This document shows, piece after piece, positions 44,120-55,670 of a DNA stretch of 64,000 nucleotides. Below the pieces are notes generated by a model. The model saw nothing but the letters and a program-made list of their open reading frames with translations, was not told the origin of the DNA and searched no databases. The translations under genes and the position numbers were made by a program. Source of the DNA: Gnetum montanum (Eukaryota; Streptophyta; Gnetopsida; Gnetales; Gnetaceae); assembly GCA_015680685.1 (NCBI GenBank), contig MNCI01006946.1, positions 338,725 through 402,724 of the forward strand, in the 5' to 3' direction. Each line of letters begins with the position of its first letter. The first letter of the stretch is position 1.

Positions 44120-45947
44120 ACCCCCATGACTAAATGAAAACTTGTCCTCGAGTTTCTTACAATAATATCGAGAAGGTATGGGATTATTGACTCAAAGGAA
44201 ACTAATGGGATGACATGTGAATAGATCATCATTACAAGACTTGACAAAACTAGTGTTCATGACAACAAGAGTGAACACCTTATTACATTGACATCAGGCC
44301 TTAGTTGGCAACTGAGAGAGAAGAAAAAAAGAAGTGTTGTTGCTGCCAATGCCAAGATTGCGCCCTTCGTTGTCCATCTGTAAGTGCACCATTGATCTTG
44401 CTCCTTGCATAGCTGCTTCAGCACCGCTCCATTCCAAGAGCTCCCTCCAAATCTGATCTGTTGTTGCATGATCACCATCTACACACACAACACAGTTGTA
44501 TATTAGCAAGGGTAAATGAATCATCATGTAATTAATACCTTGCTACGGTGAAAGGTCCATTGGCTGGGTTTTGGTATGGCTGATACGGATCTGGAGATAT
44601 ATTAATGATGACTACTGAAGGTGTAGGGGTTAGGAAAAAATCGAAAAAAATCGAGGCTAGGAGAAAATCGAAAAAATCGAGCCCCATACCCCCATGACTA
44701 ATCGCGAACCTCCAGTAGCATGAGAATGGAGAAAGAAAAGGAATAAGAAAGATAGATAAAAAGAGACAACTAGGACATCGATGAAATGGATGTCAAGATG
44801 GAAATGAAAAAAATAAAATGGATTGCAAAAATGTTAAGGGAGAAGAAATTAACTGGTGCACCAAATAGGAATGTCAGTGGGTCCTCCCCAAAGTAGGCTC
44901 ATGCCCTTAATGCCTTGACAAACCCACATTCAAAGAGTCCGTAGGCTCTGGGAATGTCATTTGGAACAAGATTTAAAGTTTGAACCACAAGAATTTACCA
45001 AAAAGAAAACAATGTATCTACCAAAATATACACTATTGATACAACCAACAATGAGGTGAACAATGGAGAGAAAGATGGAGAGAAGAGAGTGGAATGGAAA
45101 CCCAAGAACAAGGTGGTGTACAGCCCCTTGTGTGTTTCATGATTAATGTGACTTGGCAAATCTCATTCCAACTCCGGCCTCAAACCAACCACATCTAGTG
45201 ACTTCACATCAATCTATCTGATTAATCCATCCCCTTGAATAACAAGAATGCTTCCCCCAAGATTCACCACCATTCCGACAAAATAAGGAGGAGAGAATGG
45301 GAAGCGAGAAGGGCCTTAGTTAGAGGGAACATTTTTGGTTCCATAACCAATGCTTGTAGCCCAAGTTTATTTTGTCTAAGGGGTGTTCTTTGAATTCTCA
45401 CTTTGTCTTCTTCTCTTATTTTTTTTTTGTTTTGTGTTTTTATGTGTGAGAACCACACCACGCAAAGACTTCTTATTTTTATTGTCTTAGCTTCCAATAA
45501 TTGGGTAACATCGGAACAGTAAGAAAACTCAAAGAGAAAACATCCAAGCACCCAAGAGAATGGCCAACACAAAAGCATCAAGTTCCCTTGAAGTCACATC
45601 CTTTTCAAACCTTGAGTCCTTCCTTAGTTTGAGAAATGCCCAATCATCGATTCGTTAAAGTTCTTATTATGAAAGGGACTGTACATTTCCAAGCCGAGAG
45701 AGACCATAGAAATTGGTGGATGGATGGATGAAGTGAACTCATTGCCTACCATATCAAAAGAAACATACCTTAGTATCAACATCATAACTTAAAGGTAAAA
45801 ACTAAACATCAGTAATCAATGAAAAATAGTTCATACCATCGGGAAGAACAATTATTAGGTGACAAACTTATAGGGTGGATAACACATGAACACATACACA
45901 CACAAAATGAAAAAGGATAACGATTTTGAAAAACAAAAACAAGAAAA
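44120..45947 (-). other. 3' noncoding region of the inner element
   Basis: It aligns in patches with the plus element's post-pol spacer; for example GGCCTTAGTTAGAGGGAACA near 45315 is the reverse complement of the 28940 region. Two near-identical AAAATCGAAAAAAATCGAG words lie at 44638-44685. The coiled-coil ORF is absent. Short frames at 44257-44527 and 45264-45581 show no domain. Confidence 0.5.
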
Positions 45948-46118
45948 GTTGAAGAAATTTGTAAAACAAAAATGTGTAAGAAAAAAACATGTAAAACAAA
46001 AACGTGTAAAACAAAAATGTGTAAAACAAAAACGTGTAAAACAAAAATGTGGAAAACAAAAATGTGTAAAACAAAAACGTGGAAAACAAAAACGTGTAAA
46101 ACAAAAACATGTAAAAAA
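45948..46118. repeat. 15-bp tandem repeat GTGTAAAACAAAAAC
   Basis: About ten or eleven copies in register, alternating AAAAATGTG and AAAAACGTG and giving K-Q-K-C/R-V on the plus strand. It occupies the same place relative to the end of pol as the irregular TTTTGTTTTACACC zone at 28170-28340, so it is a copy-specific expansion. Confidence 0.85.
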
Positions 46119-46199
46119 AACTAAAAAGAACTGAGGGCCCCAAATGATTAGCATAGGTGGCCATCTCCCCCATGACTGAATTGCAAGGGAGAGATCTGA

Positions 46200-46935
46200 A
46201 ATAATGAGCACCTATTTGAATTTCGTAAAAGTGTCCAACTTCTTACCATTGATTTTCTCAGATTAAGGGGTGGAAGTTGGTGACGCTCATGCTCCAATGT
46301 GTCTATGCCTCCGTTGTTGACATGGGTTGTTTCCTCAGTTCGTTCCATGCATATTAAGTTGCTCTTTCTAGTAGCTGTCAACCACGGGGTATGTACTACT
46401 GGTGTGGTTGCTACATATAGGCACCTTTGAATTTGTATTTCTTGGACACACCAATTACATGGAAGAGATGCTGAACATTCTTCCATGTCATCACCCTCTG
46501 AGTCACTGTATGTGATGCATGAAACTTTCTTCTTCTTGATCTTTCCATAAATGTTTATCTTAGATATCTGCAAGGAAAGATTGCGGATCCCTAGGTACAC
46601 ATCTACAGTACTTAGCCATGAACTTCCCATTATAATTGGGATGTCCCCTTCATTGTTGTTAACTTCAATCATCAAGAAATTGACTAGGTATGACCAACCA
46701 CACACAGTGGTAATAATGTCCTCCACCAATCCCAAGGGAATGGTGATGGACTAGTCCACCAGCTCTAGTTGAATGTTGCTCTTCTTAAGTTGGGGCAAGT
46801 TCCAGGCTTGATACATTTCTTGTGAAATTAGGTTAACTTCGGAACCTAAGTCAAGAAGAGCCTTATGTGGTGCGTTCTCAATGATTTGTAGATACATTAA
46901 GGGGCTCCTAGGATCAGAGAGTTTCCTGGGAAGAT
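46200..46935 (-). pseudogene. Protease of the inner element, fused to post-pol sequence
   Basis: The minus-strand frame reads ALLDLGSEVNLISQEMY (46870-46820), with the catalytic Asp kept. It then has an in-frame TAG, CGWSYLVNF, and GDIPIIMGSSWLSTVD (about 46640-46600). The 195-codon open stretch 46735-46148 runs past the protease and through the deletion junction into what is spacer in the plus element. The protease would process gag. The RT, RNase H and integrase expected next are absent. Confidence 0.7.
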
Positions 46936-47412
46936 GGCCTACCTTGATCTAGTCGGTTACGGTATGCGTTAACATAACCGTATGCGTACAGCTCTGTTGG
47001 ACTGAAGGGTGCTCCAAAGTTTTAGATGGTGGAGGAGTGTATATAGGCTCAACCACTTGTTGTTGCGAGAGTTTGTCTAGGCTTTTGGTTCTAAAGAAAG
47101 GTATTTTCTTTTTACAGTTGTTACAACCAGCAGTAGGTTGAATATTTATAGCTCTCGCAGCGTTACGTTGCTGCGGTTGAGTGGGGAGTTTCCCTTGCAT
47201 TGTTGGAGAAGTTTGTATGGGAACTATATGTGGAAGAGGTGAAAATGGAGTTGGAGGATGGTAAGTATCTGGGGTGCTTCCGGGAGGAGAAGGAGTCCTC
47301 CTAAAGTACTCCCGAACTTGGTAGTGACGTTGGGGAGTGTGTGACCCATCGAGTCACTTGGAGAAATCGGCTGCTGCACATAATATCCATAAGGATCAAG
47401 TTTCCGGTAAGG

Positions 47413-49490
47413 TTATTGATGGTTCGACGGTAGCATCTCCCATGACTGTGGGTATTGCCACTGTTGATGTTGTCCGATGGGTTGTGGTGGCGTCCCACTT
47501 GGATAGTATGTCAATGGTTGGTGGAACTGCCTTGGGTTACCTTGGGGATAAGGTAACCTTTGAGGTGTTTGTCGTAGGTTAAGTCCTGGATTAAGTGCAT
47601 ACACCCTAGACTCCTGTAGATGTGAGATGATTGGACAACATTCCTTGGGATGATCATAATGGCAGATCTCACATCCATCATCATCGTCTGTGTCTGAATC
47701 CACAACTTCATCAGAGATAGTAATTTTTCCCTTACCCTTGTCATGTGCAGGGCCTGAATTTCTCCGCTTTGTCTTACCTTTGTCACTATTTTGTTCCTCC
47801 TTAGACTCCTCTACAATTTTCAAGATAGTTTCAAGTTTGGAGTCTAAGAAATCCCATAATTGATCCATCTTAGTTGATACTTCTGTTGTTAGTTTTTGAA
47901 TTGGTAAGGTTTTTCTGTTCACCAACTCTTCGAGTGGTGACTCATCCTCTTCATTACAAAAGTTCACTCCCTTCTTCCGAAGGCAGGGATCACGGTTGTA
48001 TTCTTCCACACTCTCTCTTTTTCGTAGTTCACCTTCTTCTTTTTCTACTTATTCCAACAAGTGATGAACATCATGGGCTCTAAGTTCTGATAGTCTCCCT
48101 TGGGCATAAGTCCCAAGGGTTCTCCTCGTCTCATGTCTGAGCCCATCTACGATGTGGCTAAGTTGATCCTGTTGAGCATATCCATGGCCCAGGCAATGAT
48201 GTAACAATGCATAGTAGTGGGCCATGGCAACATCCAAGGGTTCATGAGTACCTTGCTTCCAGCCTTGGATCTGCTTATGCAAATTAGACACTCTAGAGTA
48301 CATTTTATACTTATCGTTGAAGAGTTATAACATCGTACTCCACCTCTTGATGGTTTTCGGTTCTAAGGACGGGTACCAACTCTCTGCTTCTTTTATGAGT
48401 GTCCTTGGAAATAACTTAATTTTTTCCACTTGTTCTCTATGTTCTGCAAGGCACAGGCATTGTGGAATGCTTGTAAATGATGCTGCGGATCAGCTTTGTA
48501 TCCCCCCTTGAAGCATGGGATATTGTTCATGTCTAAGCATTTGATCCAACTATCTTTTAAATGCCTTGTTGGGATTCTTACAGCCTCCATTATATCGAGC
48601 ATACTTCAAGTTGCAAGTAGGGGCTCGTCATGATCATCTCTTTCATGACACCTATGATGTCTTTGTTGTTCCCTACTTTCCCTTCGTTCATGCCCTTGTC
48701 CTCTCTCTTGACTTTCCCATCGAGGTCTCTCATTTTTCCTACCTCTATCCTTACCGTTATGTTCATGATGGTTGCACCTAGATGTGGAAGGAGAGGGTGA
48801 GTGATGAGATGAAGGAGAAGAATAAGGAGAACCATCGCCATGACGATGCTTCTTACCTTCTCTTCGGCTGCTACGGCCCCGATCGTGATGACAATCTAAC
48901 TACCTATCCTTATCATGAGTTGTTATTTCCTCTATGAACAGTTAGCATTCACGAGGTTCAGAACCAATGTTATGTATCGTTGATCGTAGGTTCTAATACC
49001 CAGCCTCCTCACTTTCGTTAGGAGGGGGAACATCTTTTGATAGAGAACCAGTTATGAGTGGTTCACCATCTCTGATTTCACTAAGGACATGTGGGACCTC
49101 TTTGCCCTTCAACAGTGTATGTTGGCTCTCCTGCCTTGAGTCCCTCATATGTTGTGCTTCTGTGGGATAATAATCCCTCATGTCAAAGTCTTCTGCAACG
49201 TATTTAGCATATAATTCTGTCATGCCGATCTGTGCCAAAGCACGAAGAAGCATGTTTGGGACTGCCCAATCTGGAGGTAACACTATGTTACCTTGCAAAT
49301 CTCTCCATCGCATCTGTTCATCTAGATGGAGGATAAAGGTAAAGTCTAGAATATACTCATTAGGATGACTATAGACTATCCGGTATTGTTGAGGACTTGG
49401 CTGATTTCAGTTATGTGTTTTTGATTGCCGAATGTTTCATGTATGGTCCTTAGGTGGTGAGTTGCTCTTATGAGAAGAAGAAGAAGACAT
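47413..49490 (-). pseudogene. gag: gag of the inner element, nearly continuous
   Basis: The start codon at 49490 gives MSSSSSHKSN. Landmarks are VYSHPNEYILDF, MRWRDLQGNIVLPPDW (open stretch 49313-48993), VRIPTRHLKDSWIKCLDMNN (48602-48393) and the gag-core MYSRVSNLHKQIQGWKQ (48303-48049). A 198-codon open stretch (48009-47413) contains an acidic D-S-D-T-D-D-D-D run and an intact compact zinc knuckle CEICHYDHPKECC (C-x2-C-x3-H-x3-C), then a Gln/Pro-rich tail. Only a few stops and frameshifts interrupt it. Confidence 0.75.
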
Positions 49491-49613
49491 AGTGTCTTAT
49501 CGGTATGCTATTTACCATTATATAAATTTTTGTTTAAATTAATCCAAAGGTTCGTTTAGGCTCCCAACGATGTGAGTGATATCCTATGTTCTATTCAGCA
49601 CACAAACACTTAG

Positions 49614-49632
49614 TCCCCGGCAACGGTGCCAA
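49614..49632 (-). other. Primer-binding site, near-perfect tRNA-Asp type
   Basis: The minus strand reads TTGGCACCGTTGCCGGGGA, abutting the LTR end at 49633. It differs by one G-to-A from the expected plant tRNA-Asp-primed site. Confidence 0.85.
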
Positions 49633-50494
49633 TGATGAGTGGTGAGATACCCCTACACTTAACCATACAAATATGAGCGTAGCACGCATGATCTGGTCAA
49701 ACTCTGCAGACTAAGTGCCTACATGCCCCATGGAACACTTAGGGTTAATTATTCGTTGTCTTTCCAGACTTACTTGTAATTGTCACGATGTATGGTTAAG
49801 TAAGTCTGAAGTATATGATTTTTATAGCTTTTTATGTTTTATCTCCTAAGCTATTGAGTTGAAGGGTTGAGAAACTAATTACTAACTCTAACTAATGAAC
49901 TAAGTCTAAATTACCTAGCATCAGCATCCGCTCCCACTTACCATACACACCTTGAACCGATGCAACTGCGGCTACCAAACGCTAATCGTTGCTGGGATCA
50001 CCACATGTAACGCATGTGCTTGAAGTGGTCATACTGAGGCACTTAACTAGGAGAGAAGGGTTGAGAAGGAAAACAATAAATAACAGGTAAGAAATAACAA
50101 GTAATAAATAACAATAATAAAATCCTATTCCATGCACTGCGAGGTTTATCCAAGAAGCTCGTCTTTATTTCCGTACACAAACTTATTTTCAGGTACAATG
50201 TTTGCTCGAATAAAGATCCATTCACTTTAGGACTCCTACTACGGGCACATGGAAAATATTCTATCTCTAGAGTGATCAATCTGCCAGAGTTTCCCTACTG
50301 TCTAGCCTAGGATGATGAAACAAGGGAGAGCCACCTCTTATTTATAGATATGATAATGCACTGCGATATCACGTACACGATATCGCGGGGGAGGATGCGA
50401 TATCGCATACGCAATATCGCGAGGGATGCGATATTGCGACGGCCGCAATATCGCATACACAATATCGCAGCCCATGCGATATCATGTCCCATCA
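49633..50494 (-). repeat. 5' LTR of the inner element (862 bp)
   Basis: TGATGAGTGG..GTCCCATCA on the plus strand. U3 (50355-50485) contains about eight GCGATATCGC-type near-palindromes spaced roughly 14-18 bp. TATAAATA reads on the minus strand at 50346-50339. Confidence 0.9.
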
Positions 50495-51990
50495 ACAACC
50501 AAAGAAATTTGGTAAACTTTAGAAGCCACTTATGAAGGAACATCTAATGTTAAGTGATTAAAATTGTTAATTTTACAAAGTGAATATGATAAACTCAAAA
50601 TGAGAGAGGGTGAGAAAATCAAGGATTATTTTTTTAGAGCTAATGATATTGTTGTAGAAATTAGAGGGATAAGAAAGGATTTGCCTGAAGGCAATGTAAT
50701 TATCAAAATGATCAAAACTTTACAACCAAAGTTTAGACCAAAGGTTATAGTCATGGAGGAAATAAGAGATTTCTCAACTTTGAGATTTGACAAACTTCAA
50801 AGTGCTCTCATTGCTTATGAAATGAATTTCACAAGTGAAGAAGCTATTCAAGAAAGACCTATTACCTTGATGATTTCCTCAAAGGAGAAGGAGCTTAATG
50901 AGAATGATGAGGGAAATGATTATGAGATTGCTCTTCTCATACGAAAACTACAATGACTAATCACTAGAACGAACAAAGAAACTCATTAACAAAGATTCAA
51001 TCAATCCAAAGGTAGGGAAAGAGGTAATAAATTTTTTAATTCCAATTTAGATTTCTCTTCAGTAGAATGTTAGATGTGTGGTGGTAGAGGGCATATGGCT
51101 TTTGAATGCCCTAGTAGTTTTAGGATGCAATTCAAGAACAAACCCACTAAAGAAGGTAAGAAAACCAACATCTATACAAGTTGGGATGATGGGGAGTAGA
51201 ATGAAGAAAAAGTAGAGGAAGATGGCAGAAATTCTCATCTTATCTACATGGCGCTTACTGATGATGATTCATCAGACAATGAACTTAATGATAATGAGGG
51301 TTTTGATTTATTATCTAAAGAACTTTTAAATTTTCAAAATCTTTGCACCAAGTTAAGTAAAAAAGTCAAGTCTAAAGATCAAGAAATATCCTCATTAAAC
51401 TTAACTATTTTTGATCTTAACAAACAATTCTTAGACGTCAAGGCTAAGAATGAAACACTAACCAAATCATGTGAGTAGATGAAGGAAGAACTAACTGATG
51501 TTAAGTTAGTGAAGGAAAGAATGGCTAAAGAAAAAGAGTCTCTTCAAATGGTTCTTGGATAACAAACAAGTCCACAAGACAAAAGTGGACTTGGATGTTA
51601 CCACTAAGAAGAGGAACCTTCATTCCATTTAAAGAAACCTTTGAGAAATAAGGACTCTACATCAAAGGAAGCTCCTAGCCAACATAAAACTCCTTAAAGG
51701 TTTGGTCCATCTAGTCATTTTTTCAATAGGAGAACTAGATGTTATTATTTGAATAGGTTTGGGCATAAAAAATGGGAGTGCAATCTAAAGTTTTATCATA
51801 TGAGTACATGGGCATATCACAAGACTCCTTGGTTTTATCAAAGTGCACCTAGAAAGCATTTTATGTAGGATCACAGAGAAGACTATAAGTCAACTCAAAG
51901 GACCAAGGTTGTCAAAAGGGAATGGAAAATTAAACAAGACCAAGGACATCATGACACTTTCACCAACAAATTTGTAAGAGGAAGTCATGC
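50495..51990 (+). pseudogene. gag: copia gag, C-terminal part with two zinc knuckles
   Basis: Directly after the gypsy LTR the frame resumes TTKEIW.TLEATYEGTSNVK, the plant copia gag core. It continues open at 50564-50956 (LKLLILQSEYDKLKMREGEK). A CCHC knuckle lies at about 51066-51110 (C-x-M-C-GGRG-H-MAFE-C, with a stop inside C-x2-C). A coiled coil (LSKELLNFQNLCTKLSKKV) is open at 51248-51478. A second knuckle-like motif RCYYLNRFGHKKWEC near 51740 has its second Cys replaced by Leu. The layout is SIRE-like; no pol follows. Confidence 0.7.
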
Positions 51991-52468
51991 ATTGGACATT
52001 TGGGAAGTTTAGTTCAAAGGAGATTACTCAAAAGAGAAAACACATTCTTTAACTCTTTAAACTCCATTGTCTTTCAAAAGCATGATAGGTAGGTAGTGTT
52101 CAGTTTTTATTTTTCTTTTCAAGGTTTCACTAAGACTATAGACCAATGGCAGACTTTCAAAACCTCATCTTAATTTTTGACAAAAAATGTCTTTCAAAAG
52201 AGAAATATGTCTTTGAAATAACAAATATGTCTCTACAAAGACATCTCTCTAAGTTTTCTATCATCGTGGGAAAGACATATTCTATAAATGAAATACTTCT
52301 ACTGTATTTTTAACATGCAAAAAATATTTCTCTCTATCGAAAAAGATGACTCGTTTTTCATCCAAAACCCTCATTTTCCTGTAGCTATAAAAGACAAAAT
52401 ATCCATTTTTTGTCATATTCTTCCACAAAGACCCCATATAGATGACTAGGGCTCCACCATTAATAACA
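51991..52468 (+). mobile_element. Decayed 3' end of the copia element
   Basis: GATAGGTAGGTAGTG at 52084-52098 could be a polypurine tract. After it come ATGTCTTTC-type words like those of the 5' LTR, and CTATAAAAG near 52385. Gypsy integrase sequence starts at about 52469. The LTR looks truncated and its boundaries are approximate. Confidence 0.4.
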
Positions 52469-53500
52469 ACTAGGTTAAGGTCATAGGCTGTTAAAAGTGT
52501 ACAGAGCTCAAATTGGATTGGAAGTGTTGGCAGTTTCCCATACAAAAGCTCATAAGGAGAGTAGCCTATAGGGAGCTTCCATGTTGAGCGATAAGACCAA
52601 AGGGCATCGTTGAGTTTTGTGCTCCAATCTCTCCTATATTTACTAATTGTTCTCATAAGGATTTTAGAGATCTCTCTATTGGTAACCTATACTTGATCAT
52701 TGGCTTGGGGGTGGTAAGGTGTTGTTAATTTATGTTCTACTCCCAAGTGTTACATGAGTTTTCTAAAGGTGGTTCCTATAAAATGAGTTCCATTATCAGA
52801 GATTAGTGCACGTGGCATTCCAAACCTATTTATAATATTCTGTTGTGCAAACTCAGTAGCAATGAAAGATGTACATTTGGTGATGGTTGCTAATTCTACC
52901 TATTTCATACAATAATCAATAGTGACTATAATGTACTTCTTTCCATTGGACATGGATGTGATGGAACCCATGAAGTCTATGCCCCATATGTTAAAAGGTT
53001 TTAGTGGTTGAATCCACTACTGAGGACCCTCCATTCAAGCAGTCATACAACCATTACATTGACAACATTCACAAGAGTAGACAAATTGGTGGATGTCCTT
53101 GAAGAGTGTTGGCCAATATTACCCTACCATCAAGATCTTAATGATCATGTGTCTCCAAGCATAGTGGTCCCCACAAGGAACCTCATGTGCATCTTAGAGA
53201 ACACACAATTGGGCAGCATTAAGAACACACCAACAAACCAAGCCATCGATGCATACCTTGTAAAGGTGTCCATTGATTTCCATCAAACATTTAGCCTGAT
53301 GAAGAAATTTTTGTTTCTTCCTATGGTCTAACTCTTATGGCATCTCCAAAGTGAGAAGATAAGTGAGAATGCCATCATTCCATGTAGGTTTAATGGGAAC
53401 TTGTTCATTTATCAATGGAAACTTATTCATTTATCACACCAGCAAAGAGGAGTTCATAAGAAAACTAATTAGAAAGTGGGCTCTCCTCCTCTTTGTTGTT
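52469..53500 (-). pseudogene. Integrase relic of the outer element
   Basis: The best kept part is the C-terminal core NDALWSYRSTWKLPIGYSPY (about 52610-52550) followed by PIQFELCTLLTAYDLNLV. There the copia sequence cuts in, so the C-terminal end is lost. Upstream, H-x-G-H-R-L-H-G-F replaces the expected G-I-D-F-M-G-P and many stops occur. Confidence 0.7.
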
Positions 53501-53539
53501 TCATCATAACCAAGAAAAGTAATTAGCGACCACATTCTT

Positions 53540-53910
53540 GGTCCCATTTCTATCTACCATTGTAAGATCGAATTCCTAAAAGATCACAAACCACCATATG
53601 ACATGAGGGATTACCATTGGTTTTCATCAAGAAGCAAATTGCACTGTGGTTTGTATGCACAAACACCTTGTATCCAAACACATAGTACCTGAACTTCTCC
53701 AAGTCATACACCACCACCATTAGCTCTTTCTCTATTGTGGTGTAGTTCATATGTGCACCCACAATGCTTTTGCTCACGTAGTGGATGTAATAAGAATGTT
53801 TATGATTATCCAACTACGTGAGCATGGCTTCCAAGGCATAGTTCGATGCATCTATCATGATGTGAAATAGTTGGGACCAATCAAGTGCTCATAGAATTGG
53901 AGTTTCTATA
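53540..53910 (-). pseudogene. RNase H relic of the outer element
   Basis: The minus-strand frame reads FHIMIDASNYALEA, NYTTIEKELMVVVYDLEKFR (catalytic Glu) and VFVHTNHSAICFLM. The open stretch is 53813-53550. The catalytic D-x-x-D-x-A context is D-A-S-N-Y-A here and T-D-H is T-N-H, so it is inactive. It shares the T-N-H change with the plus-strand copy, suggesting the change predates both. Confidence 0.75.
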
Positions 53911-55080
53911 AGCTTTTATTTGAGTTGGTGGAATGCCTTTTCACATTCATTAGTCCATACAAATAGAGCATCTTTCTTTTTAAGCTCCAACAACACTTTA
54001 CCAATCTTAGAGATATTCTCTATGAATCACCAGTAGTAGCCAATGTGTCCAAGGAATGACTAGACATCTTTAATAGTTTTTATCTAATGATTAATTTCTT
54101 GGATGATCCTAGTCTTTTCAAGGTTCACATTGATCCTTGCTTGTGAGATTCTATGCCTTAGCACAATGTTCCCCTAGACCATCAAATGGTCCTTTTGCTA
54201 ATTGAGTTGAAGATTGGTCTCCACACACCTTTTCAGAAATTTCTCAAGGTAGTCTAGGGCTTGCTCAAATATAGCACCATATGTGGAGAAGTAATCCATA
54301 AAGACTTCCATCCCACTACCAATCTATTGTTGAAAAATGCTTAGGAAAAGGTGTTGGAATGTTGTAGGGGCATTACATAGACCAAAAGACATCTTTCTAT
54401 ATGTAAAACTCCCCTAGGGACTTGTGAATGTAGTTTTAGCCTGATCCTTTGATGTAATCTGAATTTGGTTATAGCCACTATAACCATCCAAAAAGCTATA
54501 ATAGCAATTCCTAGAGATAGTGTCCAACACCTAGCCCATAGATGAAAATAGGAAATGATCTTTGTAGGTCACCATGTTCAACAATCTGAAATCAATACAA
54601 ATCCTCCACTTATCACCTTTCTTTAGCATGATCACAAGTGGACTAATCCACTTGCTATCCACAATTGGATAGATGAACCTTGCCTTAAGGAGTTGTTTAA
54701 TCTTCTTCTTGATGATCTACTTCAACTTGGGATTTAGCTGATGCTACAAATACCTCTTTGGCTTGATGGAAGGATCCATATAGATGCAATGCTAGCATAT
54801 CCAAGGATCATTTCCAATGAGTTCAGGATATGACCAAGTAAAGGCTATTAGCCATTTGTTGACCACCTTCAAAAGTATCTCTTTCTATTTAGGACCAAGG
54901 TTGGCATTGATTATCACTAGCTTGTCATTTTTTAGAAATGCATATTCCATGCCAGTAGGTAGAGTTTTCAACTTCAAGGGCTCCTATTTAAAATTTTCAA
55001 GGATCTCCAACTCTCCCTAATAAGTATCACAAGGTTCATCATTAGCAAGTTGGTGATGAAATTTCTCCAATTCATCCATG
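53911..55080 (-). pseudogene. Reverse transcriptase relic of the outer element
   Basis: Blocks in order on the minus strand: LGPK.KEILLKVVNKWLIAF, SKWISPLVIMLKKGDKWRIC, FRLLN, CYYSFLDGYSGYNQIQIT, DQAKTTFTSP, RKMSFGLCNAPTTFQ, VFMDYFSTYG. The catalytic F-M-D-D-F-S reads F-M-D-Y-F-S (near 54295), so the second Asp is Tyr. Fewer stops than in the plus-strand copy. Confidence 0.8.
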
Positions 55081-55269
55081 CCTTCAACATAAGCACACGT
55101 TAACCTCTTAGTGGATTCCATGCAAAGTGTGCTACTTTCAGGATCATCTATCAACCACTAGGTTCCCTCTTGGTTTGTGGCTACTGCATATGGGCACCTT
55201 TGACTTTCAAATTCATCTACACACTATCTGCATGTTGTGATTGATGTGCTTTTTCTAGCCCATAGTTTC

Positions 55270-55670
55270 TACACATAGTTGCACCCTATATCACTGTACG
55301 TGATGCATGGAACTCTCTTCTTCTCGATCTTTCCAAAAGCATTTTCTTTGGAAATCTCTAAGGTAAGATCTCTGATTCACAACCATGCATCAACGCTACT
55401 TAGCCAAGCCCTTCCCATGATGATTGGGAAGTCCCCCTTGTAGTTATCCACATAGATCACTAGGAAGTTAAATAAATAGGACTACCCATAGATGGTAGTC
55501 ACAATGTCCTCCACTAGTCCCAAAGAAATAGTGATGGATTGGTTTACCAATTCAAGACATATGTTACTCTTCTTAAGTGGAGGTAGGTTCCAGACTTTGT
55601 ATATCTCATGAAAAGTCAAATTAACATCAAAACCTGAATCTAGAAGAGCTTTTCAAGGCTCATTCCCAAT
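55270..55670 (-). pseudogene. Protease relic of the outer element
   Basis: KALLDSGFDVNLTFHEIY (near 55650-55600) keeps the D-S-G active site. It is followed by LKKSNICLELVNQSITISLG and GDFPIIMGRAWLSSVDAWL. The frame has few stops here. The linker to RT (55080-55270) is degenerate. Confidence 0.7.

Larger units (their letters stand above)
43559..50494 (-). mobile_element. Inner gypsy element lacking RT, RNase H and integrase
   Basis: Minus-strand order: 5' LTR 49633-50494, PBS 49614-49632, gag 49490-47413, protease near 46870-46490, then a direct fusion at about 46.2 kb to the post-integrase spacer, a 15-bp repeat, polypurine tract and truncated 3' LTR 43559-44119. Compared with the plus-strand element, everything equivalent to about 25.1-28.08 kb is missing, as is the extra ORF. 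It has the best-kept gag and PBS of the three copies, so it is the youngest. It interrupts a copia gag. Confidence 0.8.
42230..52468 (+). mobile_element. SIRE/Maximus-like Ty1-copia element, gag only, split by a gypsy insertion
   Basis: Order: LTR-like region to 43306, initiator-Met-type PBS at 43309, gag N-terminus to about 43570, nested gypsy 43559-50494, gag C-terminus with CCHC knuckles to about 51990, decayed 3' end to about 52468. No protease, integrase or reverse transcriptase was found, so it was a gag-only derivative or lost pol. Both outer boundaries are approximate, and the right one coincides with loss of flanking gypsy sequence. Confidence 0.6.

Noticed and set aside
45886-46134. 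Lys-rich 82-codon ORF (K-Q-K-x-V repeats)
   Set aside because: It is the translation of a 15-bp tandem repeat in a retroelement spacer.
53008-53331. 107-codon plus-strand ORF
   Set aside because: It is antisense to the pol relic between RNase H and integrase; no domain is recognised.
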